A DNA stretch of 5,642 bases, taken from contig DRAO01000228.1 of assembly GCA_011041825.1 (NCBI GenBank), forward strand, positions 1-5,642, given 5' to 3'. Position numbers and translations under genes: made by a program. Numbering within the stretch: position 1 is the stretch's first letter; the number at the start of each line of letters is the position of its first letter. This stretch comes from Chloroflexota bacterium. Lineage in GTDB: Bacteria > Chloroflexota > Anaerolineae > SpSt-600. Below the pieces are notes generated by a model, which saw nothing but the letters and a program-made list of their open reading frames with translations, did no database searches and was not told the DNA's origin. Shown piece after piece: positions 1-5,422 of the stretch.

Positions 1-1002
1 GGTGGCCCTGCCCACTCCCACCAGGAAACCACGCCACCGGGCATCGGCGGCCAGCTCGGCCACCAGACGGGATTTGCCCACCCCGGCCTCGCCTTCGACC
101 AGCACGAAGGTGCCGTGCCCATTGGCGGCGGCTTGGAGGGCGTCCAGGAGGGCCAATCGCTCGTTCCTCCGCCCTATGAAGGGCAGATGGGCCAGGTTAC
201 CTAGGATGGGCGGAGGCGAAGGCCGGATGGGCAGGTGAGGCGGGGCGGCTTCCTCCAATGCGGCGGCGATTTCATTATAAAGGGCGGTGGTGGAGGGCGT
301 GGGCTCCGCCCTTAATTCGTCCTGGAGGAGGCGGCGGAGGGTTTCATACTGATTGAGGGCGGCCCGGGGGCGGCCCAGCAGGTGGTAAAGGCGCATCAGC
401 TCCCGGTGAGCCTCCTCCCGCAGGGGGTCGGCGGCCACCAGGCGCAGGGCATAGGTCAACGCCTGATTGTACTCCCCCCGCTGCTTGTGTACCGTGATAA
501 GCTGGGCCAGGATCTGGAGGTAGAATTCCCGGAGGCGTTCCCGCTCGAAGAGGACCCAGTCCTCGTAATATCCCTCCAGGAGGTCGGCCCGGTAGAGGGC
601 GGCAGCACGCTGGAGCTTGGATACCTTTTCGGTCGAGAGGGGAAGGTGCTGGTTGGTGGGTGAATTGATTTCGGCGTACAGGGAGCGGAATTCGTCGGCA
701 TCGAGCCAGTCGCCGGGTTGGAGTACGAAGGCCACGTCGTCCTCTTGGGTCACCAGCCGGTTGGCCGCCGGGCCGAGGGAGCGGCGGATGTGCCAGAGGG
801 CATTGGAGAGGGCACGGCGGGCGAGGGCTTCGGGCCGCTCCGGCCAGAAGAGTCCGAGCAGGCGTTCACGGGGGATGGGACGGCTGTGGTTGAGAAGCAG
901 GTAGGCCAGCAGCAGGCGGGCTTTACGGGTGGCGGGCAAAGTCAGCGTCTCCTCACCCCAGGTTAAAGTATAATTTCCCAGCAACGTTACACGTAAATAC
1001 AC
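1..1002 (-). CDS. BTAD/AAA (SARP/STAND-like) transcriptional regulator, N-terminal part
   Basis: An uninterrupted frame of 334 codons runs off the left edge, so the C-terminus is missing. Residues ~3-85 resemble an OmpR-type winged helix as found in SARP/BTAD regulators (RKARLLLAYLL, then RPIPRERLLGLFWP, then ARRALSNALWHIRRSLG). Residues ~96-245 form the helical BTAD domain (RADLLEGYYEDWV, RGEYNQALTYALRLVAADPL, REEAHRELMRLYHLLGRPRA). A Pro-rich linker (~250-272) leads to FIGRRNE at 275-281 and a Walker A, GEAGVGKS, at 304-311, the start of an AAA_16/STAND ATPase module. Family members usually run to about 1000 residues with C-terminal TPR repeats, so most of the sensor is probably outside the window. 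The start chosen is GTG at 1002: an in-frame TGA lies upstream, no in-frame ATG fits, and GGAAGAG (1017-1011) is 8 nt before it. A TTG at 984 is a weaker alternative. Role expected from the family: a cytoplasmic ATP-dependent DNA-binding activator. Target genes are unknown; the divergent operon is a candidate. Confidence 0.9.
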   Translation of the reverse strand, partial: MYLRVTLLGNYTLTWGEETLTLPATRKARLLLAYLLLNHSRPIPRERLLGLFWPERPEALARRALSNALWHIRRSLGPAANRLVTQEDDVAFVLQPGDWLDADEFRSLYAEINSPTNQHLPLSTEKVSKLQRAAALYRADLLEGYYEDWVLFERERLREFYLQILAQLITVHKQRGEYNQALTYALRLVAADPLREEAHRELMRLYHLLGRPRAALNQYETLRRLLQDELRAEPTPSTTALYNEIAAALEEAAPPHLPIRPSPPPILGNLAHLPFIGRRNERLALLDALQAAANGHGTFVLVEGEAGVGKSRLVAELAADARWRGFLVGVGRAT

Positions 1003-1204
1003 CCCACGTTCTCTTCCAATTGATGGAATTTTCCGGGTCTTTTCTCACCATTGGATGCAGCGTTGTCCTCATTCTAAGTATCCGACTTTCAATAGCAGAT
1101 AAACAGTTCTTTGGTTTCCCCTTCCCGGGAAAGATGTGAAAAGGAGGAAAGGGGACCTTTGACGGTGGAATACCGCAAGCGGAATCCTTCGTTTGCATTA
1201 GTAT

Positions 1205-1233
1205 ACTATAAATTCTGTGCTTCATCAACTCAA
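1205..1233 (-). promoter_or_regulatory. Candidate sigma70-type promoter for the regulator
   Basis: On the minus strand, TTGAGT (1233-1228) is followed after exactly 17 bp by TATAGT (1210-1205), matching consensus at 4/6 and 5/6 positions. It lies in AT-rich DNA and faces the regulator. Transcription would begin near 1198, giving an untranslated leader of roughly 195 nt before the GTG at 1002, which is long. The -10 overlaps a 10-bp perfect palindrome, TAGTATACTA (1199-1208). This is a pattern match only; a second promoter nearer the gene is possible. Confidence 0.4.
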
Positions 1234-1373
1234 TCTCAATGGGTGTTGAAAGAGCGCCACGCTGTTCTTGCTCGAAGGGTTCCCTTTTGGGACAAAATCC
1301 CACTTTTTATGTGACCACGATTAAGTATGGAGCTACCCCTTCGCTCAAGGCAGGTTAAAAAGGCTTTTTGAGG

Positions 1374-1416
1374 GTATTTTCTTGCACGGCGGCGAAGCCG
1401 CCGTGCAAGAAAATAC
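1374..1416. repeat. Perfect 20-bp intergenic hairpin with GAA triloop (hairpin 1)
   Basis: Bases 1374-1393 pair perfectly with 1397-1416 around the loop GAA (1394-1396). The apex GGCGGCGAAGCCGCC includes GCGAAGC, known as an unusually stable DNA mini-hairpin. The outer part of the stem is TTTT on the 5' side and AAAA on the 3' side. Partial extra complementarity continues outward: CAGG at 1351-1354 with CCTG at 1431-1434, AAGG at 1360-1363 with CCTT at 1421-1424, and GCTC at 1343-1346 with GAGC at 1437-1440. It lies about 50 bp upstream of the operon promoter, so it is not in the operon mRNA, and no T-run follows the stem on either strand. A REP-like or MITE-like palindrome or a protein-binding site fits better than a terminator. 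Confidence 0.9.
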
Positions 1417-1468
1417 TACTCCTTATTTTGCCTGATGAGCCTCCTCCACCGGGGCGGTTGGATTTCCC

Positions 1469-1496
1469 TTGACAGAACTTAAAAGCGTATTATAAT
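1469..1496 (+). promoter_or_regulatory. Consensus sigma70-type promoter of the exporter operon
   Basis: A perfect -35 box TTGACA (1469-1474) and a perfect -10 box TATAAT (1491-1496) are separated by 16 bp, on the coding strand, upstream of the NEW3-protein gene. Transcription should begin near 1503, leaving a leader of about 85 nt before the ATG at 1589. Two perfect hexamers at workable spacing are rare by chance in DNA of this GC content. The match suggests a strong housekeeping-sigma promoter that would need repression or attenuation if the operon is controlled. Confidence 0.85.
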
Positions 1497-1512
1497 TTAA
1501 TTGAAATATACA

Positions 1513-1559
1513 GGGTAAAGGGTAATCGCCTGGATTTCGCAGGCATACTACCCTATCCC
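1513..1559 (+). promoter_or_regulatory. Hairpin in the 5' leader of the exporter operon
   Basis: Inside the predicted leader, GCCTG (1528-1532) pairs with CAGGC (1540-1544) around a 7-nt loop. GGGTA (1520-1524) pairs with TACCC (1549-1553), and an outer GGG (1513-1515) can pair with CCC (1557-1559). The three helices are nested with small internal loops. The structure ends 15 nt before the GAGGAGG ribosome binding site (1575-1581), so it does not itself hide the site. It could be an mRNA stabiliser, an attenuator part, or, as DNA, an operator with GCCTG/CAGGC half-sites just downstream of the start point. I recognise no riboswitch class. Confidence 0.5.
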
Positions 1560-1588
1560 AAAACATCCTTCGACGAGGAGGTGGTAGG

Positions 1589-2761
1589 ATGCGGCGGGTT
1601 TGGGCGATTATTTTATTGGCAACACTTCTGCTCCTCACCCAAACACAGGTCCTGGCCCAAGAAGGCCAGCCGGAAAGCAGCTCCCCAGATTTGGTCATCT
1701 TCACCCGCTATCCAGCCCGAGTGGCAGAGCTTGGCAGGACGGTGACCTTTAACCTCACACTCCGCAACAACAGCTCATCCCCACAAGTCGTGCGCCTGGA
1801 GGTGGAAAATGTCCCCGAGGGGTGGACGGCTACCTTCAGGGGAGGCGGCGATGTAATCCAGGCCGTTTACGTCGAACCCGACAACCACGCAACGGTGAGC
1901 CTTAGGCTTGAGCCGCCGGAGGATGTGGCTGCGGGAACCTACCGGTTCGTGGTGGTGGGCCGTGGCGAGGGCGTTAAGGCGGAGTTCCCCATCGAATTGA
2001 CCTACAAGGAGAAGCTTCCTCCCAAGTTGAAGATGGAAGTCAGGCTCCCTACCCTCAAGGGCACCCCGAACACCACCTTCCGCTACGATGTCACCTTGAA
2101 GAACGAAGGCGATGAGGATATGACGGTGAACCTTGTCGCTGAGGCTCCTAAGGGCTTCCTGGTGAAGTTCAAGTCCATCGGCAAAGAGGTGACCAGCTTG
2201 CCGCTCAAGGCCAACAGCTCAGAACACATTGATGTTGAAGTCGAGTTGTTCACCGAGGTACCGGCCGGGACATATCCGATTACCGTCCGGGCTGAAGGCG
2301 GTGAAGCTCAAGCAAGCCTCACCCTTACCGCTGAAGTAACGGGAAGGCCAAGGCTCTCTGTGACGGCACCGGATGGACGGCTTTCAGGCCAGGCCTATGC
2401 AGGCCGTGAGAGCTCCCTCAAAGTCATCGTGCAGAACAACGGCACTGCCCCGGCACTCAACGTCGAACTGAGCGCTTCTGAACCTTCGGGCTGGTCAGTC
2501 GAATTTGAGCCCAGCAAGATTACGGAAATCCCCCCTGGCAAGCAAGTCGAAGTGACGGCCAAGATCCGCCCTGCCGAAAAGGCGGTTGCAGGCGATTACA
2601 TAGTGACAATCCGGGCCAAGCCCGAAGGTGGCGCTTCTGAATCGGCGGACTTCCGCATCACCGTGCTCACGTCCACCCTCTGGGGTGTGGTGGGTGTTGG
2701 CATAATCGCCGTTGCCGTGGGCGTAGTAGCCCTGGCAGTCATCCGCTTTGGCCGCAGGTAA
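1589..2761 (+). CDS. Secreted, membrane-anchored protein with three NEW3-like repeats
   Basis: The 390-residue product begins with a signal peptide: MRR, a hydrophobic core at residues 4-16, and a likely cleavage after Ala23 in VLA-QEG. Three related beta-sandwich repeats follow at about 35-139, 146-250 and 254-360. Each shows the NEW3 (NPCBM-associated, COG1470-like) pattern: a strand such as FNLTLRN, YDVTLKNEG or LKVIVQNNG; then a P-x-G-W/F segment (PEGWTATF, PKGFLVKF, PSGWSVEF); then a closing AGTYRF / AGTYPI / AGDYIV strand. A membrane helix at ~363-386 ends in RFGRR, anchoring the C-terminus with the repeats outside. There is no lipobox cysteine. The start is set by GAGGAGG (1575-1581), 7 nt before the ATG. 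It is the first gene of the operon, followed after 92 nt by an ABC ATPase. Proteins of this type often accompany ABC-2 exporters in archaea and some bacteria. The ligand is unknown; an outside scaffold or partner for the exporter is an inference. Confidence 0.88.
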   Translation: MRRVWAIILLATLLLLTQTQVLAQEGQPESSSPDLVIFTRYPARVAELGRTVTFNLTLRNNSSSPQVVRLEVENVPEGWTATFRGGGDVIQAVYVEPDNHATVSLRLEPPEDVAAGTYRFVVVGRGEGVKAEFPIELTYKEKLPPKLKMEVRLPTLKGTPNTTFRYDVTLKNEGDEDMTVNLVAEAPKGFLVKFKSIGKEVTSLPLKANSSEHIDVEVELFTEVPAGTYPITVRAEGGEAQASLTLTAEVTGRPRLSVTAPDGRLSGQAYAGRESSLKVIVQNNGTAPALNVELSASEPSGWSVEFEPSKITEIPPGKQVEVTAKIRPAEKAVAGDYIVTIRAKPEGGASESADFRITVLTSTLWGVVGVGIIAVAVGVVALAVIRFGRR

Positions 2762-2791
2762 CCTCAACCCCGGCTGAGAGGAAAAGGCTCC

Positions 2792-2816
2792 TGTGCGGCG
2801 GTGAAACCGCCGCACA
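2792..2816. repeat. Intergenic 11-bp hairpin with GAA triloop (hairpin 2)
   Basis: Bases 2792-2802 pair perfectly with 2806-2816 around GAA (2803-2805). The stem TGTGCGGCGGT closely resembles the inner stem of the hairpin at 1374-1416 (TGCACGGCGGC). Outer arms AAAgGCTC (2783-2790) and GAGCTTT (2822-2828) can extend it across an internal loop with one bulged G. An A-run follows the stem on the coding strand, whereas an intrinsic terminator needs a T-run. It lies in the gap between the NEW3-protein and ATPase genes, inside the presumed mRNA, where it could act as a stability or processing element. Confidence 0.85.
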
Positions 2817-2842
2817 AAAATGAGCTTTAGATACGCTCTTGG

Positions 2843-2847
2843 GGAGG
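2843..2847 (+). promoter_or_regulatory. Ribosome binding site that decides the ABC ATPase start
   Basis: GGAGG lies 6 nt before the ATG at 2854. The open frame could be read from an upstream TTG at 2839, but this site would then be inside the coding sequence and nothing comparable precedes the TTG. Start 2854 also gives the usual short N-terminus before the first ABC strand. Confidence 0.75.
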
Positions 2848-2853
2848 GAGAAG

Positions 2854-3789
2854 ATGGCCGAACTGGTGATTGAAACCAAGGGCCTTACCAAGCGCTACGG
2901 TGACCTTGTGGCGGTGAACGGTTTGAACCTCCGGGTGAAGAAAGGGGAAGTCTTTGGGCTCCTCGGCCCCAACGGTTCGGGTAAGACGACGACTATACTG
3001 ATGCTGCTGGGGCTTACGGAGCCCACAGCAGGAACTGTGCGGGTATTGGGCTTTGACCCGGTGCGCCAGCCGCTGAGCGTCAAGGCCCGTGTGGGATACC
3101 TTCCCGAACAGGTTGGCTTCTACGATGACCTGACCGCCCGTGAGAATATGTTTTACATTGCCAAACTCAATGGCTTGCGCCGGGATGAGATGTACAAGCG
3201 GGTGGAACAGGCGCTTGAGCAGATGGGCCTGACCGATGTGGCCGACCGGCGTGTGGGGACTTTCTCACGGGGGATGCGCCAGCGGCTTGGCGTGGCCGAG
3301 GTGCTGCTCAAGCAGCCCCAGCTCATCATTATGGATGAGCCCACCCAGGGGCTCGACCCGGAGGCTGCACGGGAGTTCCTGGAAATAATCCACAACCTCA
3401 AGGCAGAAGGCATCACCGTCCTGCTCTCCTCGCACCTGCTCTACCAGGTCCAGGAGGTGTGTGACCGGGTGGGGCTCTTCCACCAAGGGCGGATGGTGCT
3501 CGAAGGGACGGTAAAGGAATTGGCACAGCGGGTGCTCGGCAGCGCATACCGCATCCGCCTCAAGGCTGATGGCCCTGTACCGGCGCTGGAGAAGGCGCTC
3601 CGAGACCTGCCCAACGTGGTGAGGCTCAACCGCTCTGATACAAACGTCTACGAATTGGAGGCCAAGAGCGATGTCCGGGCCGAAGCTGCCCGTGCCGTCG
3701 TTGAAGCGGGAGGTAAATTGCTGGGGCTGGACATCGAGGAACCCAATCTGGATGAAATCTACACCCGCTATTTCAGCGAGCAAGGATAG
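2854..3789 (+). CDS. ABC transporter ATP-binding protein (CcmA/NosF-like, ABC-2 type)
   Basis: The 311-residue product is a complete ABC ATPase of the CcmA (COG1131) type. In order: an A-loop tyrosine in KRYGD (Tyr15), Walker A GPNGSGKT at 38-45, the Q-loop region GYLPEQ at 81-86, signature SRGMR at 138-142, Walker B LIIMDEPT at 157-164 with catalytic Glu162, D-loop GLD at 166-168, and switch His194 in LLSSHL. The signature replaces the canonical second Gly of SGGQ with Arg-Gly, a kind of variation common in ABC-2 exporter ATPases. A C-terminal extension after about residue 225 (ending [12 protein letters not shown]) is typical of this subfamily and usually contacts the partner or dimerises. 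The protein hydrolyses ATP at the inner face of the membrane. The permease encoded 76 nt downstream is its evident partner. All key residues are present, so it should be active. The substrate cannot be read from the sequence. Confidence 0.96.
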   Translation: MAELVIETKGLTKRYGDLVAVNGLNLRVKKGEVFGLLGPNGSGKTTTILMLLGLTEPTAGTVRVLGFDPVRQPLSVKARVGYLPEQVGFYDDLTARENMFYIAKLNGLRRDEMYKRVEQALEQMGLTDVADRRVGTFSRGMRQRLGVAEVLLKQPQLIIMDEPTQGLDPEAAREFLEIIHNLKAEGITVLLSSHLLYQVQEVCDRVGLFHQGRMVLEGTVKELAQRVLGSAYRIRLKADGPVPALEKALRDLPNVVRLNRSDTNVYELEAKSDVRAEAARAVVEAGGKLLGLDIEEPNLDEIYTRYFSEQG

Positions 3790-3803
3790 CACCGAGGGGA
3801 AGT

Positions 3804-3844
3804 TGTTTTATTGGGAAGTCGCTTCGCCGCTTCCCAATAAAACA
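3804..3844. repeat. Intergenic 15-bp hairpin (hairpin 3)
   Basis: Bases 3804-3818 pair perfectly with 3830-3844. The 11-nt apex (3819-3829) can fold further by G3821-C3827 and C3822-G3826 around TTC, which is GCGAAGC read on the other strand, the same mini-hairpin core as at 1391-1399. The outer stem is TGTTTTATT on the 5' side and AATAAAACA on the 3' side. No T-run follows the stem on the coding strand. It fills most of the ATPase-permease gap and ends 9 nt before the permease ribosome binding site (AGGAGGTGA, 3854-3862). Its arm sequence differs from the other two hairpins, so the shared features are the apex and the T/A polarity. Confidence 0.85.
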
Positions 3845-3865
3845 CTCCTTGTGAGGAGGTGAGAT

Positions 3866-4846
3866 ATGGCGCTGCGGCTTAAGCAAATCAGGCGTGCACG
3901 TGAAGGGTCACCCTGGACCGGGCTGTGGGCCGTGGTTGCCAAGGAGATGGCTGACCACCTTACGAGCGTGCGTATGCGCATCCTTGAGGTGCTCATCGCC
4001 CTGACGGCGTTCGGCACCGTGTATGCCGCCATCCTGCGATTGCGCTCCACCGTGGGCCAGGACCCGTTCCTTTTCCTCAGGCTCTTCACCACAGAACGGG
4101 AACCGCTCCCTGCGTTTGTAGGCTTCTTGGGGTTCCTAGTCCCCCTCGTCGCCATCGCCTTGGGATTCGATGCCATCAACGGCGAATTCAACCGTCGCAC
4201 CATCTCCCGGGTGCTGGCCCAGCCAATCTACCGGGATGCGCTGCTCTTCGGGAAGTTTCTGGCGGGCTTTTTCACCCTGGCTTTGGTGTTGACCACCATA
4301 TGGCTGCTGGTTATGGGCCTGGGCCTTTTGACCCTGGGAGTTCCGCCCAGGGGTGAGGAAGTTATGCGCAGCCTGTGGTTCTTGGTAGCGACGATTTTCT
4401 ACGGGGGTATCTGGCTTGCGCTGGCGCTCCTGTTCTCGATTGTCTTCCGCCAGCCGGCTTCGGCAGCGCTGGCTTCCATCGCCGTGTGGCTCTTCTTCAC
4501 CGCCTTCTGGGGGATGATTGCCGATGTCCTGGCCCAGGTGCTGCGACCAGTCCGGTTCGGGTTCCCCCAGGAAGTGCTCGCACAGGCCCAGCTGGGATTG
4601 GCACTCACACGCCTTTCGCCCAATGCCCTCTACAGCGAGATAACGCTGGCCCTCCTGCACCCAACGGTGAGGGCTCTGGGTTTGCTGCTTCCAATCCAGC
4701 TTCAAGGAGCCATCCTGGGCACACCGCTGCCCCTCAGGCAGAGTTTGCTGCTGATCTGGCCGCAGTTAACCGGATTGATTGCCGCCACCATCCTGCTGTT
4801 TGCGCTGGGTTATGTGCTCTTCCAGCGGCAGGAAATCCGGGCATAA
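3866..4846 (+). CDS. ABC-2 family transporter permease (NosY-like)
   Basis: The 326-residue product has six likely membrane helices at about 38-58, 82-104, 130-157, 170-194, 198-223 and 295-319. An amphipathic N-terminus ([12 protein letters not shown], 21-32) matches the elbow helix of ABC-2 permeases. Between helices 2 and 3 is the family's cytoplasmic signature [20 protein letters not shown] (104-123), followed by [10 protein letters not shown]. This places it with NosY/COG1277-like permeases. A long loop (about 224-294) between helices 5 and 6 contains further hydrophobic stretches and is probably partly membrane-associated. The ATG is preceded by a near-perfect AGGAGGTGA (3854-3862). It would dimerise or pair with the upstream ATPase to form the exporter, alongside the anchored NEW3-repeat protein. 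The substrate is unknown. NosY itself serves copper-enzyme maturation, but no Cu-related gene is visible here, so a nos function is not claimed. Confidence 0.92.
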   Translation: MALRLKQIRRAREGSPWTGLWAVVAKEMADHLTSVRMRILEVLIALTAFGTVYAAILRLRSTVGQDPFLFLRLFTTEREPLPAFVGFLGFLVPLVAIALGFDAINGEFNRRTISRVLAQPIYRDALLFGKFLAGFFTLALVLTTIWLLVMGLGLLTLGVPPRGEEVMRSLWFLVATIFYGGIWLALALLFSIVFRQPASAALASIAVWLFFTAFWGMIADVLAQVLRPVRFGFPQEVLAQAQLGLALTRLSPNALYSEITLALLHPTVRALGLLLPIQLQGAILGTPLPLRQSLLLIWPQLTGLIAATILLFALGYVLFQRQEIRA

Positions 4847-4867
4847 GCGAGGTGCGGCAGAATCTGG

Positions 4868-4873
4868 AAGGAG
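4868..4873 (+). promoter_or_regulatory. Ribosome binding site deciding between two adjacent GTG starts
   Basis: AAGGAG ends 3 nt before a GTG at 4877 and 6 nt before the next codon, GTG at 4880. The usual spacing favours 4880; the difference is one residue. Confidence 0.6.
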
Positions 4874-4879
4874 CGGGTG

Positions 4880-5422
4880 GTGGCAAAGAGGATTCACCTG
4901 TTCGTGAGCAGCAGCCGTGATTTAGCAGCCGAGAGGGAAGCTGTCGGCCAGGCCGTGGCCGAGCTTCCCATCTCTAAAGGTTGGGAAATCCGCCACACTG
5001 CCCACCGAGGCGAGCCCATATCCGCCACCCTGGAAGCCATCGAGAAATGCGACCTCTTCCTCATCATCCTGGGCCAGGACGCCACCGCCCCCATCGGCTT
5101 GGAATGGGAACACGCCCGCCTCACCGGTAAGCGAATCCTGGCCTATCGCAAGGATGTGACCTATAGCCCTTCGGCCCAGTACTTCCTGCGGGCAAGCAAG
5201 GCCGAATGGGTGCTCTTCAAAGACGCCGAGGCTCTGAAGCGGGATTTGCTCAAAACTCTGGCCCAGGAACTCTTGGACGTGAAGAACCGCTATGGCCTCA
5301 TCGTGGAGGATGTGGAGAAGCTTATGGAGTTCCTGAAGCATTTGGAGGAAGAGGAGGAGAAGCCAATCGGTGAGGCCGAAGGAGCCGGGGAGAGCGGGGT
5401 TATCATCGGGCAGAGGGGATAA
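4880..5422 (+). CDS. Stand-alone DUF4062 domain protein
   Basis: The 180-residue product matches the DUF4062 pattern. It opens with a strand and conserved loop, IHLFVSSSRDLAAEREAV (5-22). It continues with an ISATLEAIEKCDLFLIILG segment (47-65), then PIGLEWEHARLTGKRILAY (71-89). The fold is expected to be Rossmann-like and distantly TIR-like. In TIR enzymes a glutamate near this last region is catalytic, so Glu75 or Glu77 would be the residue to examine, but activity is not established. After about residue 115 it is helical and charged (DVEKLMEFLKHLEEEEEK, 144-161) with a Gly/Glu-rich tail. In many proteins DUF4062 is the N-terminus of a larger NTPase or defence-type polypeptide; here it stands alone with no membrane segment. 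It follows the permease by only 33 nt with no hairpin between, so co-transcription is likely. Its 3' end overlaps the convergent neighbour by 20 bp. The role is unknown. Confidence 0.82.
   Translation: MAKRIHLFVSSSRDLAAEREAVGQAVAELPISKGWEIRHTAHRGEPISATLEAIEKCDLFLIILGQDATAPIGLEWEHARLTGKRILAYRKDVTYSPSAQYFLRASKAEWVLFKDAEALKRDLLKTLAQELLDVKNRYGLIVEDVEKLMEFLKHLEEEEEKPIGEAEGAGESGVIIGQRG

Larger units (their letters stand above)
1003..1588. other. Divergent intergenic region, AT-richer than flanking genes
   Basis: This 586-bp gap separates the minus-strand regulator from the plus-strand exporter operon. It contains the two outward-facing promoters, the large hairpin and the operon leader described separately. 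The part from 1003 to about 1340 shows no convincing gene: open frames there have neither family resemblance nor a good start. It does contain a small SmaI-type palindrome TTCCCGGGAA and a purine-rich AAGGAGGAAAGGGG stretch near 1140-1154 with no start codon suitably placed after it. The hand-counted GC of 1201-1260 is 40%. Confidence 0.7.

Noticed and set aside
1159..1207. Plus-strand promoter from TTGACG (1159-1164) and TATACT (1202-1207)
   Set aside because: The boxes are 37 bp apart, far beyond the usual 16-18 bp spacing, and no gene follows closely on the plus strand.
953..1303. 116-codon minus-strand frame upstream of and overlapping the regulator
   Set aside because: No family resemblance, AT-rich intergenic composition and no clear ribosome binding site. 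Its end overlaps the well-supported regulator in a different frame.
1111..1314. 67-codon plus-strand frame with a TTG start in the divergent region
   Set aside because: No ribosome binding site before the TTG, no recognisable domain, and it lies antisense to the regulator leader.
2792..2820. Intrinsic terminator after the NEW3-protein gene
   Set aside because: The stem is strong, but an A-run follows it on the coding strand. Read on the minus strand there would be a T-rich 5' side and no gene ending there, so neither direction fits a terminator.
2839..2853. TTG start at 2839 for the ABC ATPase
   Set aside because: The GGAGG site would lie inside the gene; ATG 2854 has that site at 6-nt spacing.
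3265..3792. 175-codon minus-strand frame opposite the ABC ATPase
   Set aside because: It is the antisense of the ATPase motifs (signature, Walker B) and has no independent support.
4136..4705. 189-codon minus-strand frame opposite the permease
   Set aside because: Gln/Glu-rich, low-complexity translation typical of the antisense of a hydrophobic membrane protein. The plus-strand permease has clear family motifs across the same bases.
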